64,000 bases of DNA from Bradyrhizobium sp. CCBAU 53351 (lineage in GTDB: Bacteria; Pseudomonadota; Alphaproteobacteria; Rhizobiales; Xanthobacteraceae). Below the pieces are notes generated by a model that ran no database searches, was not told the origin of the DNA, and saw nothing but the letters and a program-made list of their open reading frames with translations. The DNA lies in assembly GCF_015291745.1 (NCBI RefSeq), contig NZ_CP030059.1, positions 6,971,501 to 7,035,500 on the forward strand. The letters run 5' to 3'. The number at the start of each line of letters is the position of its first letter. Within the stretch, counting starts at the first letter, position 1. The position numbers and the translations under genes were made by a program. Shown one piece after another: positions 51,959-60,457 of this stretch.

Positions 51959-52885
51959 ATGCCGCTGCGCCTGTTCCTGACCTCCGGCGATCTCATGGCC
52001 GACCGCCGCTTCGAGTTCGCGCGCGACCTCCAGCTCAAGGGCGATCTGCCCGCGGCCGCCGACCTGATCGAGCAGGCGATCGAGCTCGCGCCGAACTTCA
52101 CCTCGGCCTGGTTCACGCTAGGCGAGATCCGCCAGCAGCTCGGTGAGCGTGACAAGGCCATCGCGGCGTTTCGCGAAGCGCGGAGGTGCGACCCGGGGGA
52201 CCAGCACGGCGCCGGCCTGCACCTGATGCGGCTCGGCGACGCCGAGATGGCGGAGATGCCCAAAGCCTATGTGCAGGCACTGTTCGACCAATACGCGCCG
52301 CGCTTCGAGCACGCGCTGATCAACGATCTCGGCTACCGCGCCCCCAGCATCATCTTCAAGGCGGTGCTGGCCGCGCGCGTTGCCGCCAAGAAGCCGGCCT
52401 TCTTCAAGCGCACCATTGATCTCGGCTGCGGCACCGGCCTCGCGGCCGCCGCCTTTGCCAAACAGGTCGACCATTTCATCGGCATCGATCTGTCGCCCGG
52501 CATGATCAAGGAGGCGCGCGCCACGGGCCTCTACGCCGAGCTCGAAGTCGCCGACATGATCGAGGGACTGCGCACCAAGAGTGATGGATGCGCGAACCTC
52601 ATCGTCGCCGCGGACGCCTTCGTCTATCTCTCCGATCTCGCACCGGTGCTGACTGAAGCCAGGCGCGTGCTCGTCTCGGGCGGCGTGCTCGCCTTCACGC
52701 TGGAGACGCATGACGGCAGCGGCATCGTGCTCGGCGAAGGCCTGCGTTATGCCCATTCGGCGGAATATGTGCGCGGCGCCATCACCAAGGCGGGCCTGAA
52801 GCTGCTGACGCTGGAGCCGGCCTCGCCGCGCATCGAGAACAACGAGCCGGTGCGCGGCCTTGTCGTCGTCGCCGAGAAAACTTGA
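51959..52885 (+). CDS. TPR-containing SAM-dependent methyltransferase
   Basis: The start at 51959 gives 308 residues. The N-terminal part (LFLTSGDLMADRRFEFARDLQLKGD) leads into two TPR-like helix pairs, including FTSAWFTLGEIRQQLGERDKAIAAFREARRCDP. The C-terminal class I methyltransferase domain begins with TIDLGCGTGLAAAAF, the SAM-binding motif I. The SGDLMADRR segment is, by recall, conserved in Rhizobiales homologues. The methyl acceptor is unknown. It is divergent from the exonuclease gene. Confidence 0.87.
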   Translation: MPLRLFLTSGDLMADRRFEFARDLQLKGDLPAAADLIEQAIELAPNFTSAWFTLGEIRQQLGERDKAIAAFREARRCDPGDQHGAGLHLMRLGDAEMAEMPKAYVQALFDQYAPRFEHALINDLGYRAPSIIFKAVLAARVAAKKPAFFKRTIDLGCGTGLAAAAFAKQVDHFIGIDLSPGMIKEARATGLYAELEVADMIEGLRTKSDGCANLIVAADAFVYLSDLAPVLTEARRVLVSGGVLAFTLETHDGSGIVLGEGLRYAHSAEYVRGAITKAGLKLLTLEPASPRIENNEPVRGLVVVAEKT

Positions 52886-52999
52886 GTCTAGGCGCTAAAG
52901 CTGGCGATTTAAGCGTCATTGCGTCGCAAAGCTGCGACTTCCCACTTGCGAGCCATGCTGCGTTCCCAGCACAATGCGCGCACCAGGGAGAAAACAATA

Positions 53000-54229
53000 A
53001 TGACGAAAAATCCATCGCGGCGCGATTTCAACGCCGCCGCGCTCGCCGCCGTCGCCGCGTCCACCTTGCCCGCGCCTTATGTCTGGGCCGCGGAGAAGAA
53101 ATACGATGCGGGCGCCAGCGACACCGAGATCAAGATCGGCCAGACCGTGCCGCATTCCGGTCCCGGCTCGCTCTACGGCGTGCTCGGGCGCATCGGCGAG
53201 GCCTATTTCCAGATGCTGAACGAGAAGGGCGGCATCAACGGGCGCAAGGTCAAGTTCCTGACCATGGACGATGCCTACAGCGCGCCGAAATGCGTCGAGG
53301 CGACGCGGCGCCTGGTCGAGCAGGAAGAGGTGCTCGCGCTCTACGGCTCGCTCGGCACCGCGCCGCAGACCTCCGTGCACAAATATTTGAACTCCAAGGG
53401 CGTACCGCAGCTGCTGCTCAACACCGGCGCGTCGAAGTGGAACAATCCGAAAGAGTTCAAATGGACGATGGCGGGCTTGCCGCTCTATCCGACCGAGGCG
53501 CGCATCCTGGCGCGGCACGTCGTCGCCGTGAAGCCGAACGCAAAGGTCGGCATTCTCTACCAGAACGACGATTTCGGCCGCGACTTCCTCGGTCCGTTCA
53601 AGAAGGTGCTGGCCGATGCCGGCGGCACCGCGCAGGTCATCATGGAGCAGACCTACGATCTGACCGATCCGACCGTCGATTCCCAGCTCATCAATCTCTC
53701 GAAGTCCGGCGCCGACGTCTTCTACAACATCTCCACCGGCAAGGCGTCGTCGCAGTCGATCCGGAAGGTCGCCGAGCTCGGCTGGAAGCCGCTGCAGCTG
53801 CTGTCCGCCGGCTCGACCGGCCGCTCGATCCTCAATGCCGCGGGCCTCGAGAACGCCACCGGCATCGTCGCCATCCGCTACAACAAGGAGGTCGGCCTGC
53901 CGAAATGGGAGAAGGATCCCGACGTGATGGCGTTCGAGGAATTGCGCAAGAAATACACGCCGGCGATCGACCCCGACAACACCATCGCCTTCGCCGGCTA
54001 CGGCCAGGCCGTCACCATGGGCGAGATCCTGCGCCGCTGCGGCGACGACCTCACCCGCGCCAACGTGCTGAAGCAGGCGTCCAACCTCAAGGGCTTCCAC
54101 TCGCCCTACTTCCTCGACGGCGTCACCTACGACTACACGCCCGAGGACTACACGCCGATGAAGACGCTGTTCATCTCCTCCTTCACCGGCAAGGATTGGG
54201 ATATTTCCGACAAGCCGATGTCGGAATAG
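53000..54229 (+). CDS. Branched-chain amino-acid type ABC binding protein
   Basis: The ATG at 53000 has an AGGGAG site upstream and gives 409 residues. The N-terminus has twin arginines (SRRDFNAAALAAVAASTLP), so it may use the Tat pathway, cleaved after YVWA. The mature protein has the type 1 periplasmic binding fold: IKIGQTVPHSGPGSLYGVLGRIGEAYFQMLN, VGILYQNDDFGRDF. This is the LivJ/HAAT family. No permease or ATPase genes flank it, so it is an orphan or partners a distant operon. Ligand unknown. Confidence 0.92.
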   Translation: MTKNPSRRDFNAAALAAVAASTLPAPYVWAAEKKYDAGASDTEIKIGQTVPHSGPGSLYGVLGRIGEAYFQMLNEKGGINGRKVKFLTMDDAYSAPKCVEATRRLVEQEEVLALYGSLGTAPQTSVHKYLNSKGVPQLLLNTGASKWNNPKEFKWTMAGLPLYPTEARILARHVVAVKPNAKVGILYQNDDFGRDFLGPFKKVLADAGGTAQVIMEQTYDLTDPTVDSQLINLSKSGADVFYNISTGKASSQSIRKVAELGWKPLQLLSAGSTGRSILNAAGLENATGIVAIRYNKEVGLPKWEKDPDVMAFEELRKKYTPAIDPDNTIAFAGYGQAVTMGEILRRCGDDLTRANVLKQASNLKGFHSPYFLDGVTYDYTPEDYTPMKTLFISSFTGKDWDISDKPMSE

Positions 54230-54237
54230 CACTCACT

Positions 54238-54268
54238 CGTCATGGCCGGGCTCGTCCCGGCCATGACG
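54238..54268. repeat. Perfect 13-base-arm palindrome between convergent genes
   Basis: CGTCATGGCCGGG (54238-54250) and CCCGGCCATGACG (54256-54268) flank a five-base loop. It is nine bases after the binding-protein stop and before the convergent amidohydrolase end, so it could act as a 3' end for that transcript. It is the minimal form of the element seen at 14513 and 32277. Confidence 0.85.
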
Positions 54269-54325
54269 GCCTCGGCTGAATGTTCAAATGCGATTGCCCA
54301 CTCTCTAATAAAAAGGCCAGCACAG

Positions 54326-55177
54326 CTAACGCGCGATCGCCAATTGATACGCCTGGGCGGCGTTCACGCCAAAAGCCTTGTCCCGCACCTCCGGGCCAAG
54401 CTTCACCAGGCAGGCCTCCAACGCGCCCTTGATCTCGCCGTAGCTGCCCGCAAGCAGGCACACCGGCCAGTCCGAGCCGAAAATCAGCCTGCCCTCGCCG
54501 AAACAGCTCGCGGCGTGCGCGACGAACGGAAACAAGCGCTCCGCATCCCAGTCATTCCAGACCGCTTCGGTCGCAAGGCCCGAGATCTTGCACCAGACAT
54601 TGCCGCAGTCCCCGAGCCCCTTGATGCGATCGGACCATTCGGCACTGCCGCCGTCAGCGATCGGCGGCTTGGCCGCGTGGTCGAGCACGAAGCGCGCTTG
54701 CGGGAAGGCCTGCGCGGTTGCGATCGCGGCCGGCAACTCGCGGCTGCGGACGAGGAGATCATAGGTGAGATCATGCGCGAACACCGCCGTGAGCCCGCGC
54801 TGGACATCCTCGCGCAACAGCCAATCGGGATCGGCCTCGTCATGCACCTGGTGGCGGATGCCGACGAGCTTGTCCCCGCCCGGCAGGCCGCGCAGCCGTT
54901 GTAGCGTGTCGCCGAGCGCGCCGTCCGTCAGGTCGGCCCAGCCGACGACACCGATCACCGACGGTGTTTCATGCGCGATGCGCAGGAATTCCTCGGTCTC
55001 CTCCAGCGCTGAGCGGCATTGCACCACGATGCTGGCATCGATGCCGTTCGCCTGCAGCAGCGGCGCGAGATCAACGGGACCGAACGCGCGGCGGATCGGC
55101 GTGAGCTCGTCCGTCGCCATCCAGGGATAGTTGGCACGCGCCGGATCCCAGAAATGCTGATGGGCGTCGATGATCAT
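54326..55177 (-). CDS. Amidohydrolase-family lactonase (fuconolactonase-like)
   Basis: The 283-residue TIM-barrel protein has the amidohydrolase 2 pattern: IIDAHQHFWDP at the N-terminus, RHQVHDEADPDWL, VLDHAAKPPI and FGSDWPVC, where the histidines and the final Asp would bind a metal. The layout resembles L-fuconolactonase and other sugar-lactone hydrolases. It is the last gene of the xyl operon, just after an aldo/keto reductase that could oxidise the sugar to the lactone, suggesting an oxidative side route for the same sugar. The substrate is inferred. Confidence 0.9.
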   Translation of the reverse strand: MIIDAHQHFWDPARANYPWMATDELTPIRRAFGPVDLAPLLQANGIDASIVVQCRSALEETEEFLRIAHETPSVIGVVGWADLTDGALGDTLQRLRGLPGGDKLVGIRHQVHDEADPDWLLREDVQRGLTAVFAHDLTYDLLVRSRELPAAIATAQAFPQARFVLDHAAKPPIADGGSAEWSDRIKGLGDCGNVWCKISGLATEAVWNDWDAERLFPFVAHAASCFGEGRLIFGSDWPVCLLAGSYGEIKGALEACLVKLGPEVRDKAFGVNAAQAYQLAIAR

Positions 55178-55180
55178 GGC

Positions 55181-56164
55181 TTACGCAGCGCCCGGCAGCG
55201 GCGCGCGGGCATCGACGAGGTTTCGCGCGCGCAGCTCCCGCCAGAAGGCCGGCGGCACCACTTTCTCGGACATCGCGATGTTGTCGGCGACCTCGGCGGC
55301 ATTGCGCGCGCCCATCACGGCGACGGTGACCGCCGGATGCGCCATGCAGAACTGCAGCGCGGCCGCCTTCAGCTCGGTGCCGTGCTTGCGGCAGAGCGCA
55401 TCGAGCTCCAGCGCCCGCGCCACCAGCGAGGCATCGGCGTCCTGATAGTTGAACTTCGCGCCGGTATGCGGATTGGCCAAAATGCCGCTGTTGTAGATAC
55501 CGCCGAGCAGGATGCCAATGCGCTTCGCCGTGCAGACTGGAAACAGCGCATCCAGCGCGCCCTGGTCGAGCAGCGTGTAGCGCCCGGCGAGCAGGAAGCA
55601 GTCGACCGGCACGGCTCCTGCAAAACGCGTCAACATCTCCGACTGGTTCATGCCCGCACCGATCGCCTTCACCGTGCCTTCCGCGCGCAGCCGCTGCAGC
55701 GCGCGGAAGGCTCCGCTAACGGCCTCGTCATAGTGATCGTCGGGATCGTGCACCAGGAGGACGTCGACGCGGTCGAGCCCGAGGCGGCCAAGGCTTTCCT
55801 CCACCGACCGCATCACGCCGTCATAACTGAAATCGAACACCGGCCGCTCGCGCGACGTACCCTTGTAGTGCTCGTCCTCGGCGGTGCTGCCGTCCGGCGC
55901 GCGCAGCAGGCGACCGACCTTGGTCGAGATGACGTAGGAGTCGCGTTGCTGCTGCCGCAGGAAGGCCCCTAGCCGCCGCTCGGCGAGGCCAAAGCCGTAG
56001 AGCGGAGCGGTGTCGAAGAAGCGCACCCCGGCCGACCAGGCGCGCGCAATCGTCGCTTCCGCATCGGCGTCGCTGACGGGGCTGAACAATCCGCCGAGCG
56101 GCGCGGAACCGAGCCCGAGTGAGGTGACGTCGAGCGGGCCCAGCCGCGAATGTTTCATTCCCAT
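55181..56164 (-). CDS. Aldo/keto reductase, fucose/galactose dehydrogenase-like
   Basis: Starting at the ATG at 56164 (GGAAGA upstream) gives 327 residues. Family motifs are GSAPLGGLF, DTAPLYGFGLAERRLG with the catalytic Asp and Tyr, STKVGRLLR with the Lys, and the barrel strand DVLLVHDPDD. The architecture matches D-threo-aldose 1-dehydrogenase-like reductases that oxidise aldoses such as L-fucose, D-arabinose or L-galactose to lactones with NAD(P). It sits three bases upstream of the lactonase gene and after the ABC transporter genes of the xyl operon. Confidence 0.9.
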   Translation of the reverse strand: MGMKHSRLGPLDVTSLGLGSAPLGGLFSPVSDADAEATIARAWSAGVRFFDTAPLYGFGLAERRLGAFLRQQQRDSYVISTKVGRLLRAPDGSTAEDEHYKGTSRERPVFDFSYDGVMRSVEESLGRLGLDRVDVLLVHDPDDHYDEAVSGAFRALQRLRAEGTVKAIGAGMNQSEMLTRFAGAVPVDCFLLAGRYTLLDQGALDALFPVCTAKRIGILLGGIYNSGILANPHTGAKFNYQDADASLVARALELDALCRKHGTELKAAALQFCMAHPAVTVAVMGARNAAEVADNIAMSEKVVPPAFWRELRARNLVDARAPLPGAA

Positions 56165-56204
56165 TGTCTTCCGCCAGTCTTCATTCCAACAATCCAGATC
56201 ATCT

Positions 56205-56233
56205 CCCCCGCTTGCGGAAATCGCAAGCGGGGG
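56205..56233. promoter_or_regulatory. Intra-operon hairpin between binding-protein and aldo/keto reductase genes
   Basis: CCCCCGCTTGCG (56205-56216) and CGCAAGCGGGGG (56222-56233) form a perfect 12-base-pair stem with a five-base loop. It lies 34 bases past the binding-protein stop and 41 before the next start. No T-run follows it, so it may stabilise the upstream mRNA and lower downstream expression. Confidence 0.7.
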
Positions 56234-56266
56234 AGGCACGCAGGAGCGCGGGGCTGGCGGACGCTC

Positions 56267-57199
56267 CTACTTCAACATCTGCGCGACGTTGTCCTTGGTC
56301 ACGAGATCGAGGCCGGTGTAGACGATCTCCGGAACCTTCTCGCCCTTCTTGATGGCGAGCAGCGTGTCCATCGCCTTCTCGCCCATCTCGAACGGACGCT
56401 GGCCGACCAACGCATTGGCATAGCCGTCGCGCAGCAGTTCGAGCTGCATCTTCAGCGTATCAGCGACGACCAGCGTGAACTTGCCGGAATCGATGTCCTT
56501 CTTGTTCCGGCTCGCGAACGCCTTGAAGCCCTCGGGAGCGAACATCGGCCAGCCGCCGATGGGAACGATGGCGGCGAGATCGGGCGTTGCGGTGCGCATG
56601 TCCGTCATCTGCTGCACCGCCAGCGCGGGATCGTCGTTGCAGAAGGTCGGGGAACCCGCGACCTCGATCCATTTCGAGCCTTTCAGCGCCTCGCGAACGC
56701 CATCGACACGCTCGGCGAGGTTTTTCGCGCCGGGGCCGCCCGAGACCATGGCGTACTTGCCGCCGTCGGGTCGCATCTTCACGAGTTCCTTGCCGAGCGC
56801 GACGCCGAACTCCTTGTTGTTGGTGCCGATATAGGCGATGCGCTTGGAGCCGGGCGCATCGGCATCGAAGGTGATGACGGGGATGCCGGCGGCGGTCGCC
56901 GCCTCGATCGACTTGGTCATGGCCGCGACGTCGGCGACCGAGATGGCGAGGCCGTCGACCTTCTGGGTGACGAAGTCCTGGATGATCTGCGCCTGCGTCG
57001 CCGGCTCGTGCTCGACCGGTCCCTTGTAGATGCACTCGATATTGCCGAGCTCCTTGGCGCGCTTCAGGCAGCCGTCGCGCGCGAAATCGAAGAACGGATT
57101 GTTCATCGCCTTGGGCACGATGACGAAGCGGTAGTTCGCGGCGAATGCAGGCGTCGCCATCATCGCAACGGCGATGCCGGCCAGAAGCAGTTTCCTCAT
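56267..57199 (-). CDS. Sugar ABC transporter substrate-binding protein
   Basis: The start at 57199 has a GGAGGAG site and gives 310 residues. A signal peptide MRKLLLAGIAVAMMATPAFA is followed by a type 1 periplasmic binding fold of the ribose/xylose class: FVIVPKAMNNPFFDFARDG, GLAISVADVAAMTKSIEAA, PVITFDADAPGSKRIAYIGTNN. It delivers the sugar to the permease encoded just upstream in the operon. With XylA/XylB the likely ligand is D-xylose or a related aldose. A strong hairpin lies downstream, so it is probably produced at higher levels than the genes after it. Confidence 0.93.
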   Translation of the reverse strand: MRKLLLAGIAVAMMATPAFAANYRFVIVPKAMNNPFFDFARDGCLKRAKELGNIECIYKGPVEHEPATQAQIIQDFVTQKVDGLAISVADVAAMTKSIEAATAAGIPVITFDADAPGSKRIAYIGTNNKEFGVALGKELVKMRPDGGKYAMVSGGPGAKNLAERVDGVREALKGSKWIEVAGSPTFCNDDPALAVQQMTDMRTATPDLAAIVPIGGWPMFAPEGFKAFASRNKKDIDSGKFTLVVADTLKMQLELLRDGYANALVGQRPFEMGEKAMDTLLAIKKGEKVPEIVYTGLDLVTKDNVAQMLK

Positions 57200-57295
57200 T
57201 GTCTCCTCCACCCTTGTTTGGTGCCCGTCCTTTTCGAAGATCGTCCGGGAAGCGGACAGGCGGCGTTTTGTTTGCCTTCCCGAGATGACGTCATT

Positions 57296-58366
57296 TCAGC
57301 TCATCCGCGAACGGATACGGTCGACCAGCACGGCCAGAATGATGATCACGCCGACCAACGTCTGCTGCCAATAGGAGGAGACCTGCGCCAGCACGAGGCC
57401 GTTGCGGATCACTTCCAGCAGCACGCAGCCGACGATCGCCCCGAGCGGGCCACCGATGCCGCCCGCAAGGTTTGCGCCGCCGATGACGGCCGCCGCGATC
57501 ACGTTGAGCTCGTAGGAGGTCGCCATGTTGGCCGGCGCCGACCCGAGCCAGCCGGAGATGATGATTCCCTGCAGGCCAGCTGCGAGCGCGCAGATCACAT
57601 AGACCTCGATCTTCACCCGCACGACCGGGATGCCGGTCAGCTCCGCGGCCTTCTCGTTGCCGCCAAGCGCGAAGACGTGGCGGCCGAACGCGCTATGATG
57701 CAGCACCACCGCCATAGTCAGCGCAAGGATGACGAGATAGATGAAAGGCACGGGGACGCCGAACACGTCGCCCGAGGTCGCGGCGTAGAAGTAATCGGCA
57801 TCCGGCCCGCCCGGAAAACTACCGCGGCCGTTGGAGACGACATAGCCGAGGCCGCGCACGATCGAGAGCATGCCGAGCGTGGTGACGAAGGGCGAGAGGC
57901 CGAGCACGGCGATGCAGAAGCCGTTGATGAGTCCGGCGATCAGCGCGACGCCGAGCCCGGCAAGGACCGAGACCAGCAGGATGAGCCCGGGCACGTTGGC
58001 CAGCACCGTCTTGCCGTCAGCCGCCATGTGCACCAGCGGCGAGCCGGGCGCTGACAGCTCGGTCATCACCATCGAGGTGATCATGGCGGAGAAGCACATC
58101 ATCGATCCCACCGAGAGGTCGATGCCGCCGGTGATGATCACGAAGGTGACGCCGAGCGTTGCGATGGCAATGAACGAAAAGTTCTTCGCCACGTTCTGCA
58201 TGTTGCCCTGGGTGAAGAAGTACGGGCTGGCGAAATGCATGATCACCAGCAGCACCGCGAGTGCGAGCAGCACGTAGCCGGTCTGGGAGGCGAAGATGCC
58301 GCGCTGCCACCATTTGATCCGGCCCACATTGGTGAAGCTGATCGGAGATTCCATGGGCATGGCCAT
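57296..58366 (-). CDS. Sugar ABC transporter permease
   Basis: Using the ATG at 58366, which overlaps the ATPase stop by one base (TGATG), the protein has 356 residues. It has eight to ten transmembrane helices of the ribose/xylose/galactoside type: GVTFVIITGGIDLSVGSMMCFSAM and the motif AAAVIGGANLAGGIGG near the C-terminus. It forms the membrane channel with the ATPase and binding protein. The first 25 residues are polar; a start at MPMES two codons later is possible. Confidence 0.93.
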   Translation of the reverse strand: MAMPMESPISFTNVGRIKWWQRGIFASQTGYVLLALAVLLVIMHFASPYFFTQGNMQNVAKNFSFIAIATLGVTFVIITGGIDLSVGSMMCFSAMITSMVMTELSAPGSPLVHMAADGKTVLANVPGLILLVSVLAGLGVALIAGLINGFCIAVLGLSPFVTTLGMLSIVRGLGYVVSNGRGSFPGGPDADYFYAATSGDVFGVPVPFIYLVILALTMAVVLHHSAFGRHVFALGGNEKAAELTGIPVVRVKIEVYVICALAAGLQGIIISGWLGSAPANMATSYELNVIAAAVIGGANLAGGIGGPLGAIVGCVLLEVIRNGLVLAQVSSYWQQTLVGVIIILAVLVDRIRSRMS

Positions 58367-59124
58367 CACGCCGCTTCCTTCGCGCCGGTGATGAGAGCGG
58401 TGACTTCCTCCGGCGAGGTCTGGTGGATCGGCTTGTCGGCCCGCTTCTCGCCGCGGCGCATGACGATGACGCGATCGCACACCGCGAACACGTCGGGCAT
58501 GCGGTGCGAGATCAGCATCACGGCAACCCCCTGCTCCTTCAGCCGGTGGATCAGCCCGAGCACCTGCTCGACCTGACGGACCGAGATCGCTGCGGTCGGC
58601 TCGTCCATCATGACGAGCCGCGCGTTGGAAAGCCTGGTACGCGCGATCGCGACCGCCTGGCGCTGACCGCCGGACATCTGCTTGACGAGATCGTCGGGGC
58701 GCGTCTCCGAGCGCAACTCGCCGAACAGCTCCAGCGCCCTCGCCGCCATCGCCTTGTGGTCGAGCAAAGCGATGGGTCCGAACTTGCGCTTCAGCTCGCG
58801 GCCGAGGAACACGTTGGCGGCCGCCGTCAGATTGTCGGCGAGCGCGAGGTCCTGATAGACGACCTCGATGCCGACGGCGCGGGCGTCGACGGGCCGGCTG
58901 AAATGGACCGCGCTGCCGGCGAAACGGATCTCGCCATGGCTGGGACGGAAATTGCCGGCGATGATCTTGACCAGCGTCGACTTGCCCGCACCGTTGTCGC
59001 CCATCAGGCCGACGACCTCGCCGGGCTGGACCTGCAGATCGACACCGTGCAGCGCACGGATGGCGCCGAATTCCTTGCCGATGCCGGTGAGCTCGAGGAC
59101 CGGTGTCGCATCAACCTGTGCCAT
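58366..59124 (-). CDS. Sugar ABC transporter ATP-binding protein
   Basis: The start at 59124 has GAGGGA upstream and gives 252 residues; an alternative ATG at 59142 overlaps the xylA stop and adds six. It has Walker A (MGDNGAGKST), the signature MSGGQRQAVAIAR, Walker B (LVMMDEPTAA) and the switch His in LISHRM. Only one ATPase domain is present, about 250 residues, unlike the two-domain XylG/RbsA, so it works as a homodimer. This resembles the short sugar ATPases of alphaproteobacteria. Confidence 0.93.
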   Translation of the reverse strand: MAQVDATPVLELTGIGKEFGAIRALHGVDLQVQPGEVVGLMGDNGAGKSTLVKIIAGNFRPSHGEIRFAGSAVHFSRPVDARAVGIEVVYQDLALADNLTAAANVFLGRELKRKFGPIALLDHKAMAARALELFGELRSETRPDDLVKQMSGGQRQAVAIARTRLSNARLVMMDEPTAAISVRQVEQVLGLIHRLKEQGVAVMLISHRMPDVFAVCDRVIVMRRGEKRADKPIHQTSPEEVTALITGAKEAA

Positions 59125-59134
59125 CAGCGGTCCC

Positions 59135-60457
59135 TCAGACATGACGATTGACCAGGGATTCCAGATATTCCTGCCGGCCCGAGCGCGGCTGCGGATCGAA
59201 GCCGGGCTGGAGCGCGCGGTCGGCAAGATCGGCGAGCGAGCGCTGGCCGCCGAGAATCGCCCGGCCCTCGGGGCCGGACCAGCCTTCGTAGCGCTTGGCG
59301 AGCGGCGCGGTGAGAGCGCCGGCATCGAGCATGTCGGCGGCGGCGAGGAAGGCCCGCGCGCACGCATCCATCGAGCCGACATGGGCGTGGATGAGATCAT
59401 CGGGATCGATCGACTGACGCCGGATTTTTGCGTCGAAATTCAGCCCGCCCGAAGTGAAGCCGCCACGGTTCAGGATCTCGTGAAAGACCAGCGCCAGCTC
59501 CGGCACGTTCATCGCGAACTGGTCTGTGTCCCAGCCGAGCAGGTCGTCGCCCCGGTTGATATCGAGCGAGCCGAACACGCCGAGCGCCTCGGCGAGCGCG
59601 ACCTCGTGATGGAAGGAATGGCCGGCGAGGATGGCGTGGTTCTGCTCGATGTTGAGCCTGACGTCCTTGAGCAGGTCGTAGCGTTCGAGGAAGCCGTAGC
59701 AGGTGGCGACGTCGAAGTCGTACTGATGCTTGGTCGGCTCCTTCGGCTTCGGCTCGATCAGGATCGGGCCCTTGAAACCGATTCTGTGCTTGTGCTCGAC
59801 GACGAGCGAGACGAAGCGGCCGAGCTGGTCGAGCTCGCGCTTGAGATCGGTGTTGAGCAGCGTCTCGTAGCCCTCGCGCCCACCCCACAGCACATAGTTC
59901 TGGCCGCCGAGCCGGTGCGTCACTTCCAGCGCGGCGCGGACCTGGCCGGCGGCATAGGTGAATATCTCCGGGTCCGGGTTGGTCGCAGCGCCCGCCATGT
60001 AGCGGCGATGCGTGAACAGGTTCGCGGTGCCCCAGAGCAGGCGGACCTTGGCTGATGCCATCTTCGCTTCGAACAGATCAGCGATGGCGTTGAGATTGGC
60101 GACGGACTCGGCGAGCGACGCTCCTTCCGGCGCCGCGTCGACGTCGTGGAAGGTGAAGTAGGGCACATCGAGCAGGCGGAACAGCTCGAAGGCGACATCC
60201 GCCTTGGCCCGCGCCTGCGCCATCGCATCCGTGCCGTGGTGCCAGGGCCGCAGGAACGTCTCGCCGCCGAAGGGATCGCCGCCGGGCCAGCAGAGCGAAT
60301 GCCAATAGCAGACCGCAAAGCGCAAATGATCCTCGAGCCGGCGGCCGTGGACCATGCGATCCCTGTCGTACCAGCGAAAAGCGGGCGCCTGTCCCGCGTT
60401 CTCGCCGGCGAAGGCGACGGGTACGCTTGCATCGAAGAATTTGGCTGACGCGTTCAC
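59135..60457 (-). CDS. xylA: Xylose isomerase
   Basis: The 440-residue protein matches the large class II xylose isomerases. Catalytic features are FTFHDVD (the His that aids ring opening), [13 protein letters not shown] with a metal Glu, [16 protein letters not shown] with metal ligands, and [16 protein letters not shown]. It converts D-xylose to D-xylulose with Mg or Mn. The start is GTG at 60457 immediately after the XylB stop, with AAGGAG about eight bases before. It is followed closely by the transporter genes. Confidence 0.96.
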   Translation of the reverse strand: MNASAKFFDASVPVAFAGENAGQAPAFRWYDRDRMVHGRRLEDHLRFAVCYWHSLCWPGGDPFGGETFLRPWHHGTDAMAQARAKADVAFELFRLLDVPYFTFHDVDAAPEGASLAESVANLNAIADLFEAKMASAKVRLLWGTANLFTHRRYMAGAATNPDPEIFTYAAGQVRAALEVTHRLGGQNYVLWGGREGYETLLNTDLKRELDQLGRFVSLVVEHKHRIGFKGPILIEPKPKEPTKHQYDFDVATCYGFLERYDLLKDVRLNIEQNHAILAGHSFHHEVALAEALGVFGSLDINRGDDLLGWDTDQFAMNVPELALVFHEILNRGGFTSGGLNFDAKIRRQSIDPDDLIHAHVGSMDACARAFLAAADMLDAGALTAPLAKRYEGWSGPEGRAILGGQRSLADLADRALQPGFDPQPRSGRQEYLESLVNRHV

